Source of the DNA: Spirochaetaceae bacterium
GTDB lineage: Bacteria > Spirochaetota > Spirochaetia > Treponematales > Rectinemataceae
Direction: 5' to 3'
NCBI GenBank assembly: GCA_025355995.1
Contig: JANXYQ010000025.1
Span: forward strand, 18,339 to 82,338
Length of the DNA: 64,000 nt
Part shown: piece after piece, positions 51,195-59,113 of the stretch
Position numbering within the stretch: the first letter of the stretch is position 1
Layout of the letters: each line of letters opens with the position of its first letter
Notes under the pieces: generated by a model
Told to the model about the DNA's origin: nothing
The model's database searches: none
Seen by the model: the letters and a program-made list of their open reading frames with translations, nothing else
Position numbers and translations under genes: made by a program

Positions 51195-52516
51195 AGAAGA
51201 TAGCTTTCATCGGCGCGGGAAGCCTGGATTTCACGCGCGAGCTCGTCCGCGACATCCTCACCTTCCCCCTCCTCGAGGACGCCGAGATCCGCCTCATGGA
51301 CATCGACTCCGAGCGCCTCGATTTCTCGTTCCGGGCCATTTCGCGCATCGTGGAGATGGGCAAGCGCCCGGCCAAGGTCGTCCCTACCATGGATCGGGAG
51401 GAGGCGCTTCGCGGCGCGGACGTGGTGCTCTGCACGATCCTCGTGGGCCGCACCGACGTCTGGCGCCACGACATCGAGATCCCCGAGCGCTACGGCGTCG
51501 ACCTCTGCGTCGGGGACACTCGCGGGCCCTCCGGGATCTTCCGCTTCCTGCGAACGGCTCCGGTGATGCAGTCCATCGCGGGCGATATGGAGCGGCTCTG
51601 CCCCGGGGCTGTCCTCCTCAATTACACGAACCCCATGGCCATGCTCTGCAATGTCCTGCAGAAGACCTCGAGCGTGACCGTGACGGGGCTCTGCCATTCG
51701 GTCCAGGGCACCGCCCAGATGCTCGCGCGCTGGATCGGCGCGCCCTACGAGGAGATCGACTACCTCTGCGCCGGGATCAACCACCAGGCATGGTACAAGG
51801 AATTTAAATGGAAGGGAGAGGATGCCTATCCCCTCCTCCGGGCCGCCGTGGCGAAGCCGGAGATCTATGGCGAGGAGCCGGTGAGGAACGAGATGTTCCT
51901 GGCCTTCGATTATTTCGTCACCGAATCGAGCGGTCACAATTCCGAATACAATCCCTGGTTCCGCAAGCGCAAGGACCTCATAGAGAAGTACTGTGCCCAC
52001 GGGACGGGCTGGAACCACGGGGAACACGCCTACATACTCAAGGAGTACCAGGAGAACGAGGCCACCTGGAAGGATCAGGCTCGGTCCTGGTTCGACTCGA
52101 AGACGCCGATCGCCCTCGAGCGCGGCGAGGAATACGCGGCCTGGATCATCAACGCCTTGTTCGGCGGCGATACCTTCCGCTTCAATGGCAACGTGCAGAA
52201 CAAGGGCTACCTGACGAGCCTTCCAGACGGGGCCTGCGTCGAGGTGCCCGTCTACGTCGACCGCTCGGGCTTCCATCCCGTGACCGTCGGCGAGCTGCCG
52301 CCCCCCTGCGTCATGCTCACGCGGCTCTCCTCGAGCATAGAGGAGACGGCCGTGCTCGCGCACATGACCGGCGACGCGCGGCTCGTCTACCAGGCCATCG
52401 CGCACGATCCGCTTACCGCGGCCGTGCTCTCCCTCGCCGAGATAAGGTCGATGACCGCCGAGATGTTCGAAGCGAACAGGGCTTGGCTGCCGCAGTTCGA
52501 GGATGCGAGGATATAG
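51191..52516 (+). CDS. GH4 family alpha-glycosidase (alpha-galactosidase-like)
   Basis: The 441-residue NAD- and Mn-dependent glycosidase cleaves by an oxidation-elimination mechanism. Visible are the NAD motif [18 protein letters not shown] (residues 7-20), NYTNPMAM, the metal Cys/His in GLCHSVQGT (C168, H169) and GINHQAWY (H198). The CHSV form is typical of alpha-galactosidase (MelA-like) and alpha-glucosidase members acting on unphosphorylated sugars. The precise substrate is open. It overlaps the permease stop by 4 nt and is followed by a sugar kinase 3 nt later. It therefore probably hydrolyses the imported oligosaccharide in the cytoplasm. Confidence 0.92.
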   Translation: MKKIAFIGAGSLDFTRELVRDILTFPLLEDAEIRLMDIDSERLDFSFRAISRIVEMGKRPAKVVPTMDREEALRGADVVLCTILVGRTDVWRHDIEIPERYGVDLCVGDTRGPSGIFRFLRTAPVMQSIAGDMERLCPGAVLLNYTNPMAMLCNVLQKTSSVTVTGLCHSVQGTAQMLARWIGAPYEEIDYLCAGINHQAWYKEFKWKGEDAYPLLRAAVAKPEIYGEEPVRNEMFLAFDYFVTESSGHNSEYNPWFRKRKDLIEKYCAHGTGWNHGEHAYILKEYQENEATWKDQARSWFDSKTPIALERGEEYAAWIINALFGGDTFRFNGNVQNKGYLTSLPDGACVEVPVYVDRSGFHPVTVGELPPPCVMLTRLSSSIEETAVLAHMTGDARLVYQAIAHDPLTAAVLSLAEIRSMTAEMFEANRAWLPQFEDARI

Positions 52517-52519
52517 GCG

Positions 52520-53431
52520 ATGCCGAAGAGGGTGCTGTTCGCGGGCGACGCGAACGTCGATTTCCAGATGACCGGCCTCGAGGGCGAACCGCGAGAGGAC
52601 CGCGAGGTCTTCTGCGGCGATTTCCTGGCCACGCTCGGCGGCTCGACGACTATCGCCGCGGCGGCCTACGCGTACCTGGGCGGAAGCTGCGATTTCTGCG
52701 GACTCGTCGGCGACGACGCGAACGGGCGCTTGGTGGCCTCCTCGCTTTCGGAGGCGGGCGTCGGAACCGGGATGCTGCGCTCGACGCGGGAAGCCAAGAC
52801 GGGAGTGACCGTCAACCTCGTGCGCGGATCCACGCGCACGCAAGTAACCTTTCCGGGAACCCTCTCCATCGTCGAAGAGGCCGATACCGTCGTTCGAATG
52901 CTCGGCGCCTACTCCCATATCCATATCTCGGGCGCCTACGGCACGCCGCGCTTTCTGCCTCGGGTGGGCGAGACCCTCGCCGCCGCGCGCTCCGCGGGCC
53001 TGACCACCTCCCTGGATACGCAGTGGGACCCCAGCGAGGAATGGGCCCGCCTGGGCGAGTGGCTGCCCCTCCTCTCCTATCTCTTCGTGAACGAAGCGGA
53101 GGCCTCCTCGCTCACGGGAACGGCGATCGGCGAGGAGGCGGAAGCTTGGGCCCGCCTCGCGAAGGGGACCGAGTGCCCGGTCATCAAGCTGGGGGCCCGC
53201 GGGGCTTACGCCGGCGGCCGCGCCTATCCGGCCCACGAGGTCGGGGTCGTCGATCCTACCGGGGCGGGGGACACCTTCGCCGCGGCCTTCATCTATGCCT
53301 CCGTCGAGAAGGGCGCGGCCCTCTGCGAAGCAGTTACCTTCGCGCAGGCGGCGGGCGCCGTCGCCTGCGGCTACGCCGGCGGCACCTCGTCCCGCCTGAG
53401 CGAAGCCGCCGTCCGGGAGCTACTGGGATGA
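52520..53431 (+). CDS. PfkB-family sugar kinase
   Basis: The 303-residue ribokinase-fold enzyme has the N-terminal glycine motif LATLGGSTTIAAAAYAYLGG and the catalytic PfkB signature VVDPTGAGDTFAAAF (base Asp in GAGD). VIKLGARGAYA precedes it. In this locus it could phosphorylate tagatose-6-phosphate, giving the substrate of the KbaZ-type aldolase, or the free sugar released by the GH4 enzyme. The sequence does not decide between these. It is coupled by ATGA overlap to the oxidoreductase that follows. Confidence 0.9.
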   Translation: MPKRVLFAGDANVDFQMTGLEGEPREDREVFCGDFLATLGGSTTIAAAAYAYLGGSCDFCGLVGDDANGRLVASSLSEAGVGTGMLRSTREAKTGVTVNLVRGSTRTQVTFPGTLSIVEEADTVVRMLGAYSHIHISGAYGTPRFLPRVGETLAAARSAGLTTSLDTQWDPSEEWARLGEWLPLLSYLFVNEAEASSLTGTAIGEEAEAWARLAKGTECPVIKLGARGAYAGGRAYPAHEVGVVDPTGAGDTFAAAFIYASVEKGAALCEAVTFAQAAGAVACGYAGGTSSRLSEAAVRELLG

Positions 53432-54702
53432 GCGCCTGCACTCTCGCCTTGATAGGCGCGGGCTCGCGCGGCGACGAGGCCTACGGCCGCCTCGTGGAGT
53501 CAGGGGCCGTCGACGCCGCCTTCGCCGCTGTGGCGGAGCCCGACGCCGGGAGGCGCTCATCCTTCGCGGCGCGGCACGGAATACCCGCGTCGCGCTGCTT
53601 CGCCGACTGGAGGGATCTTCTCTCGGCCGGCAGGCTGGCGGATGGCCTCCTTGTCTGCTCCCCGGACGGCGCCCATTTCGAGCAGGCCCGCTCCGGCCTG
53701 GGACTCGGTTACGGAGTCCTCCTGGAAAAGCCCATGTCGAACGATCCCGCCGAGTGCCTGACCCTTGGCGACCTCGCCCGGGAGCGCGGCGGCGTCTTCA
53801 TGATCTGCCATGTCCTGCGATATTCGCCCTTCTTCGGGGCCTTGAAGGAAAGGCTCGATTCCGGAGAGATCGGCGAATTGATGGCCATCGACCATTGCGA
53901 GAACATAGGCTACTGGCATTTCGCCCACAGCTTCGTGCGCGGGAATTGGAGGAGCGCGGCCGGGGGAAGCCCGTTAGTGCTCGCGAAGAGCAGCCACGAC
54001 ATGGACATTCTGCTCTGGCTGGCCGGCCGCGACTGCTCGCGCGTAGCCTCGTTCGGCTCTCTCTCGTATTTCGGCGAAGCCCGCGCTCCCCGCGGCTCCG
54101 GGACGCGGTGCGCGACCGATTGCGGGATCGAATCCTCCTGCGCCTACTCGGCGCGGGCGATCTATATGCGATCGCGCGGCTCCTGGCCCTCGAACGTCAT
54201 CTCTGTCGGCCAGGGGATCGAGGATATCGAGAAGGCCATTTCGGAGGGCCCCTATGGGCGCTGCGTCTTCCGCTGCGACAACGACGTCGTCGACCATCAG
54301 TCGACCGTCCTGGAATTCGAGGGCGGCGTCACCGCGGCCTTCAGCCTCTCCGCCTTTACCGGGCGGATAAGCAGGACGATAAAGCTCATGGGCAGCGAAG
54401 GCGAGATCCGCGGCGACATGGAGAAGAACGAGATCGAGATAGCGCGCCACGGCTCCTCTCGGCGCAGGATGATCTACCCGGGCGGGGCCTCGGGCAGTCA
54501 CGGCGGCGGGGATCTCGGCCTGCTTCGCGATTTCGTCCGGGCCGTAGCGACCGGCGATTCGTCGCTCGCGCGCACCCGGGCGGAGGACTCGGTCCAGGGA
54601 CACCTGATGGCCTTCGCGGCCGAGGAGTCGCGGAAAGCCAAGTTGGTCGTGGACCTGCGGGCCTATGAGGCGGGCCTGCGGGCGCGGGCGAGGGCGCGGT
54701 GA
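53428..54702 (+). CDS. Gfo/Idh/MocA-family oxidoreductase with Cys cluster
   Basis: The 424-residue protein has an NAD-binding N-terminus (LALIGAGSRGDEAYG), the family EKPMSN lysine motif, and KSSHDMDILLWLAG with the catalytic His/Asp region. Inside the C-terminal domain is a Cys-rich insert CATDCGIESSCAYSARAIYM found in a subgroup of these enzymes, perhaps for a metal. It probably oxidises or epimerises a sugar derivative through a keto intermediate. Overlaps of 4 nt with both neighbours place it inside the carbohydrate operon. Confidence 0.88.
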   Translation: MSACTLALIGAGSRGDEAYGRLVESGAVDAAFAAVAEPDAGRRSSFAARHGIPASRCFADWRDLLSAGRLADGLLVCSPDGAHFEQARSGLGLGYGVLLEKPMSNDPAECLTLGDLARERGGVFMICHVLRYSPFFGALKERLDSGEIGELMAIDHCENIGYWHFAHSFVRGNWRSAAGGSPLVLAKSSHDMDILLWLAGRDCSRVASFGSLSYFGEARAPRGSGTRCATDCGIESSCAYSARAIYMRSRGSWPSNVISVGQGIEDIEKAISEGPYGRCVFRCDNDVVDHQSTVLEFEGGVTAAFSLSAFTGRISRTIKLMGSEGEIRGDMEKNEIEIARHGSSRRRMIYPGGASGSHGGGDLGLLRDFVRAVATGDSSLARTRAEDSVQGHLMAFAAEESRKAKLVVDLRAYEAGLRARARAR

Positions 54703-55544
54703 TCCTGACACCCGCGGCGGCGCTCCCGGAGTCGAATATCGTCATCCTGAGCCCGCACTTTGACGACGTGCCATGCATGCTCGGAGGCTGGATCCTCGCG
54801 ATGCGCGACTCATGTGGGCTCGCGTCCCGGCGCTTTCGGGTCGTCGTCGTCTTCTCCAAGAGCAACTATACCTGCCGGGCGGGAGAGGCGAACTACGACT
54901 CGAGCCCGGAGCGGATCCGCGCGGTGACCGGGACGAGGCTGTCCGAGGACTGCTCCTGCCTCGACGAGCTGCTCGGGGCGAATAATTACCTTTACGAGCT
55001 AGGCCTCGAGGAAGAATGCCTCGTCCGCGGCAACCGCCTGACGGACTCCGCCTTCGAGTTCCCCCACGGCACCTACGAGGATTTCGACGCGGCCGACTGG
55101 GCCATCCTCGGCCGGATGGAGGCCCGCATCGGCGATCTCCTCGCGATGCGCGACGCCGCCATCGTCGTCCCGGCGGCCTATCGCGAGCACAAGGACCACT
55201 TCATCGTGAGGGAGGCCGCCAGGCGGTCTCGCGCGATCGCCGCGCGCGAGGGCAGGCTCCGGGCCTCGCTGTATTATCAGGAGGACAAGCCCTACGCCGG
55301 CCTCGGCGACGATGCGGAGCGCGAGCGCGTGCGGGCCTTCGCGCGCGAGGAAGGCCTCCGGGAGCTGGCCTATGCCGTCGATCCCCTCGCCGTAGCGGCC
55401 CTGGTCGAGGCGCGCTATCCTTCCCAGTACGAGCCTATCTACCTGGAAGGCATCGTCGCGGCAGCCGAGCGTGTCTCCGCCGAGGAGGGCTCGAACCTTC
55501 CCTTGGATCGAGTGCTCGCCTACCCGCGCGATTCGACCGGCTAG
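54699..55544 (+). CDS. PIG-L/LmbE-family deacetylase (variant metal motif)
   Basis: The 281-residue protein resembles LmbE-like N-deacetylases that remove acetate from GlcNAc-type sugars. The motif is VILSPHFDDVPCMLGG (H20, D22, D23) where most members have HPDDE, so the usual Glu is Val. The second metal His is in YREHKDHFIV (H164 or H167). The start is GTG at 54699, overlapping the previous stop (GTGA). It is the last gene of the operon, convergent with mtaB and overlapping it by 4 nt. A deacetylase here could replace the absent AgaA/NagA enzyme. Confidence 0.82.
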   Translation: MILTPAAALPESNIVILSPHFDDVPCMLGGWILAMRDSCGLASRRFRVVVVFSKSNYTCRAGEANYDSSPERIRAVTGTRLSEDCSCLDELLGANNYLYELGLEEECLVRGNRLTDSAFEFPHGTYEDFDAADWAILGRMEARIGDLLAMRDAAIVVPAAYREHKDHFIVREAARRSRAIAAREGRLRASLYYQEDKPYAGLGDDAERERVRAFAREEGLRELAYAVDPLAVAALVEARYPSQYEPIYLEGIVAAAERVSAEEGSNLPLDRVLAYPRDSTG

Positions 55545-56911
55545 AGCCCGTATTCCCCCAATATCACCTTTCCCGTATCTAGGCCGGGCAGCATCATCTC
55601 CACGAAGGCGCTTTCGTCAATCGGGATTTCCTCGACCTCGCCGCGGATGCGGTCTATGTATTCGACCTCGCGATCGCTCAAGGCGAGCCGCTTGGCCTTG
55701 TAGGCTTCTTCGATGATATCGAGAGCCTTCTTCCCCGACCTGACGGCCGCCTCGAGGTGGCTCTTCGACGCGACTATCTCCTTCGAGATCGCGATGACGC
55801 TATCCGGCGCGAGGATGAGGGCCTGGGGATCGAGCCTGATGTCGGAATCGACGAGGAGCTTCTGTAGCGTCGCGTCCGAGCCTTGACGGATCGACTCGTT
55901 CATGAGGCGGGCGTCGTAGGCGAGCTGCTCGAGGTAGATGGTCGGAGCCATGCCGCCGAGGAGCTTGACGTTCTGCACGCTCTCGTTGCTCCACAGGTCG
56001 CAGGCTGCGGCCGCCACGTTGCCCACCGGACTCATGTGGGCGCAGGCCGAGGTCTTGCCTTCCATCGATATTGGAATGCCGGTTATGGCCTTGAGGAAGG
56101 GGCCTTCGTAGCCGCAGTCCTTGTCCGGCCCGATGGCGCCCTCCTCGTGGGCTACGAGGGTGCGCACTATCGACACCGCGCGGTCGAAGGCGGCGAAGAC
56201 CCTCGGGATGTATTTCTTCTCGGCGAGCACCATCGCGGTATTCGCGAAGCCGCAGGCGGTGTCTCCTCCGGCCGAGACGCCCGTCTTCCTCGCCACCTCG
56301 GCTATCTGCCTCCACAGGAACCCCATGTCGCGTACGCCGAGGACTCCCAGGGCGAAGACGACGGATTTCGCGTCGGTGTAGAGCAGGGCGTCGTCATGGA
56401 CTTCCTTGCCTCCGGTGCTTTCTATCGAGAGGAATTCGCCGCCGGCGCGCGCGCCCTCCTCGAAGAGGCGGAGCATCGCCTCGAGCCTCGGGCCGCTCCT
56501 CATGAGGGGCGGGCGATCGTAATCGCGGGTGTCGTTGGGCGTCAGGCGTATGGCGCTGCGCATCCCTCGTGTGGCGTAAAAATCCTCGCAGACGCCGTTC
56601 ATGATCTGGACGAGCTCGATGCCTATCTCGGGCTTCAAGGTCATCTCGAGGAGGGTCTCGAACTCGAAGACCACACCCTTGACGTCCAGCTCGAGCGAGC
56701 GCTCGAGGGCCTCCGTCACGATGCTCCGGTAATGCTCGCGGATCTCGCCTAGGGTCGAGTCCTCGATGGACATCGTGGGGAGGGTGAAATTGAGCTCGGG
56801 GTAAACGGCCCCCCCGCCGACGACTATGCCGCGGCGCGAGGTTACCGGACGGGGGGCGCGGCCGAAGAGCAGGTCTTCGGGGCGCCCAATAGCGAGAGAC
56901 GCGTATTTCAT
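55541..56911 (-). CDS. mtaB: Methanol:corrinoid methyltransferase MtaB-like
   Basis: The 456-residue protein matches the MtaB family, which transfers the methyl group of methanol to the cobalt of corrinoid protein MtaC. Expected zinc ligands are present: E164 (LSIESTGG), C220 (GGDTACGFANT) and C266 (PDKDCGYEG), matching Glu164, Cys220 and Cys269 of the Methanosarcina enzyme. Other blocks: VYPELNFTLP, GVVFEFETLLEMTLKPE and RSAIRLTPNDTRDY. GAGGAGG precedes the ATG. No MtaC or MtaA gene is adjacent, so it is an orphan copy. Its substrate could also be another methoxylated or methylated compound. Confidence 0.88.
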   Translation of the reverse strand: MKYASLAIGRPEDLLFGRAPRPVTSRRGIVVGGGAVYPELNFTLPTMSIEDSTLGEIREHYRSIVTEALERSLELDVKGVVFEFETLLEMTLKPEIGIELVQIMNGVCEDFYATRGMRSAIRLTPNDTRDYDRPPLMRSGPRLEAMLRLFEEGARAGGEFLSIESTGGKEVHDDALLYTDAKSVVFALGVLGVRDMGFLWRQIAEVARKTGVSAGGDTACGFANTAMVLAEKKYIPRVFAAFDRAVSIVRTLVAHEEGAIGPDKDCGYEGPFLKAITGIPISMEGKTSACAHMSPVGNVAAAACDLWSNESVQNVKLLGGMAPTIYLEQLAYDARLMNESIRQGSDATLQKLLVDSDIRLDPQALILAPDSVIAISKEIVASKSHLEAAVRSGKKALDIIEEAYKAKRLALSDREVEYIDRIRGEVEEIPIDESAFVEMMLPGLDTGKVILGEYGL

Positions 56912-57076
56912 GTGTCCTCCTCGGTCTGAGCCGGTGCGCGGCCCGTTACCGTAAGGCCGATGCTAGGCCCGCCGAGGCCCTTGGTCTTTGACGATTTTTA
57001 GTTATTTTGCCATCGGCGGTCCTCCGCCGCGCTTCCCCGTTGTTTTTTGGCGGCTATCGGGCGTATCCTTTCCGCC

Positions 57077-57613
57077 ATGAAAGACGGCGACGCTCCTCTC
57101 GCGGGGATTATCATGGGCTCCGACTCGGACCTTGCCGTGATGGCCGAGGCGGGGCGGATGCTCGCCGAGTTCGGCGTGGCCAGCGAGACTACGATAGTCT
57201 CGGCGCACAGGACGCCCGCTCGGCTCGTCGACTACGCGCGGGGCGCGGCCGCGCGCGGGATTAAAGTGATCGTGGCCGGCGCGGGCGGATCGGCCCACCT
57301 GCCCGGGATGGTCGCCAGCATGACCACGCTGCCCGTCATCGGCGTGCCCATCCGCACGAGGACTCTCGACGGGCTGGACAGCCTGCTATCCATCGTCCAG
57401 ATGCCCCCCGGGATTCCCGTCGCTACCGTCGCTGTGGACGGAGCGCGCAACGCCGGCTTGCTCGCGGCGCGAATCCTCGCGACGTCCCGCCCCGAGCTCG
57501 CGGCCGCCCTCGCGTCCTATGCCGCGCGCATGGAGGCGGAGGTCCTGGCCAAGGCGCGGAGGCTCGAGGAGGGTGGCCCGGAGACCTACCTCGAAGGGAT
57601 GCGGAAGCCCTGA
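57077..57613 (+). CDS. purE: N5-carboxyaminoimidazole ribonucleotide mutase
   Basis: The 178-residue enzyme converts N5-CAIR to [25 protein letters not shown]-like [24 protein letters not shown] and [20 protein letters not shown] (residues 90-110) define the class I PurE. The start at 57077 is preferred over 57047 because the family begins a few residues before the GSDSD motif; the upstream region is weakly conserved. It is followed 2 nt later by the sua5 gene. The partner purK is at 37133. Confidence 0.95.
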   Translation: MKDGDAPLAGIIMGSDSDLAVMAEAGRMLAEFGVASETTIVSAHRTPARLVDYARGAAARGIKVIVAGAGGSAHLPGMVASMTTLPVIGVPIRTRTLDGLDSLLSIVQMPPGIPVATVAVDGARNAGLLAARILATSRPELAAALASYAARMEAEVLAKARRLEEGGPETYLEGMRKP

Positions 57614-57615
57614 CG

Positions 57616-58608
57616 ATGGAGCTCCTCGATTCGGCCGACGACAATCTCCGCCGAGCGGGCGAGTGCATCGCCCGCGGCGGCCTCGTCGCCTTCCCGACCG
57701 AGACCGTCTACGGCCTCGGCGCGGACGCCTTCGATGCGAGGGCGGTCGCGCGGATATTCGAGGCCAAGGCCCGGCCGAGCTTCGATCCGCTGATCGTGCA
57801 CGTGGCGACCATCGGGGCGGTGGACCGCGTCGCGATAATTCCGGGATTCAAGGCGAGGGCCCTGATGGAGACTCTTTGGCCCGGTCCCCTCACCCTGGTG
57901 ATGCCGAGGCGCGAGGCTATCCCCGACATCGTCACGAGCGGCCTCGACACCGTGGCGGTGCGCCTGCCCGCCCATCCCGTCGCGCGCGCCATAATCTCCT
58001 ATTCGGGCACGGCGGTCGCCGCTCCCAGCGCCAATCCCTTCGGCTACCTCTCGCCTACCCTCGCGGCCCATGTGGCTCGCGGCCTCGGCGATAAAGTGGA
58101 CATCATTGTCGACGGAGGCCCCTGCTCCGTCGGGGTCGAATCCACGGTCCTCGACATGACCGTCGATCCCCCTCGGGTCCTCCGGCCGGGGGGGCTTCCG
58201 GTCGAGACCATAGAGGCCGTGATCGGGCCGATAGATTCGCGGAAAGCCCCCGAGGCCGCCTCGATCGCGGCGTCCAGCCCCGGCCTGCTCGAGAGCCACT
58301 ACGCCCCGCGCACGCCCCTGTACCTCGTGGAGACCGGGGCGATGGCCGCCGCCAGGCCCTCGGGGAGGGCCGCCGCCCTCGTCTCGAGCGCCGTATCGGG
58401 CGCCAGCCTCGAGGCGACGGCGGGCCGCTTCGCCCTCGCGCGCTACCTCTCTCCCACCGGAGACCTGGTCGAGGCGGCGGCCGGCCTCTTCGCTGCCCTG
58501 CACGAGCTGGACTCGGGCGGCTTCGACCAAATTTGGGCCGAGAAGGCGAGGGACTCTGGACTCGGGCCGGCCATCAACGATAGGCTATTCAAGGCTTCGA
58601 AAAAATAG
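57616..58608 (+). CDS. L-threonylcarbamoyladenylate synthase (Sua5 type)
   Basis: The 330-residue enzyme makes threonylcarbamoyl-AMP for the t6A modification of tRNA. The YrdC/Sua5 core (residues 1-200) has GGLVAFPTETVYGLGADAF, FEAKARPSFDPLIVHV, WPGPLTLVMPRR and AVAAPSANPFGYLSPT. A C-terminal Sua5 domain (about 230-330) makes it the long form. It begins 2 nt after purE, so both are translated from one message. Length is close to archaeal and Bacillus YwlC-type proteins. Confidence 0.95.
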   Translation: MELLDSADDNLRRAGECIARGGLVAFPTETVYGLGADAFDARAVARIFEAKARPSFDPLIVHVATIGAVDRVAIIPGFKARALMETLWPGPLTLVMPRREAIPDIVTSGLDTVAVRLPAHPVARAIISYSGTAVAAPSANPFGYLSPTLAAHVARGLGDKVDIIVDGGPCSVGVESTVLDMTVDPPRVLRPGGLPVETIEAVIGPIDSRKAPEAASIAASSPGLLESHYAPRTPLYLVETGAMAAARPSGRAAALVSSAVSGASLEATAGRFALARYLSPTGDLVEAAAGLFAALHELDSGGFDQIWAEKARDSGLGPAINDRLFKASKK

Positions 58609-58684
58609 CTGCCGGGCCCGTCGCGATATTTCGTTAATCTCCGGCACTCATCTTCCGATACTCGAAAAAGAGGGGGAGAGAGCT

Positions 58685-59080
58685 ATGGAAAGCGTGGCTA
58701 GCAATTTCTTGCCGCTCAATTACATGTACTCCGCGCAATACGGCGCGGGCCGAGCCTCCGTCCCAGTTCTGAGGAGCCAGGCCCTCTATGCCAATTTCTC
58801 CCACGTCTCGGGCGTACCGGCCCAGGACGGGACTGCCGCCTACGATATCGACAAGCTCCACATCCTCGATGTCCTCATCGGAAGGCTCGAGAGCGTGAAA
58901 TCGGATCCTCTCGGGGCCGCCGAGGCGCCGGCGAGCATGAGCCCCTCCAGGGTGGACGCCCTCATCCAGCAATACGGCGCCGAGGTCCACGCCATCGCGA
59001 CGGCCCCCGCCCTGCCCTACGCGCCCTTCGCGGTCAAGTCGATGGCCGAGCCCGGAATGCTGTTCTCCATGGCGGCATGA
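58685..59080 (+). CDS. Conserved-looking hypothetical protein (131 residues)
   Basis: The protein begins MESVASNFLPLNYMYSAQYG and has a helical core (DIDKLHILDVLIGRLESVK, RVDALIQQYGAEVHAIAT) without a signal peptide or membrane segment. I do not recognise the family. GGGGAGAG lies 7 nt before the ATG. A possible sigma-28-like element (TTAA, 16 nt, TCCGATAC at 58634-58661) lies 24 nt before the start. That would hint at motility-linked expression but is weak. It is convergent with the transglycosylase gene. Confidence 0.6.
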   Translation: MESVASNFLPLNYMYSAQYGAGRASVPVLRSQALYANFSHVSGVPAQDGTAAYDIDKLHILDVLIGRLESVKSDPLGAAEAPASMSPSRVDALIQQYGAEVHAIATAPALPYAPFAVKSMAEPGMLFSMAA

Positions 59081-59113
59081 AATGCCGCCCGCCTGAACGT
59101 CGGCCGGCCTCTA

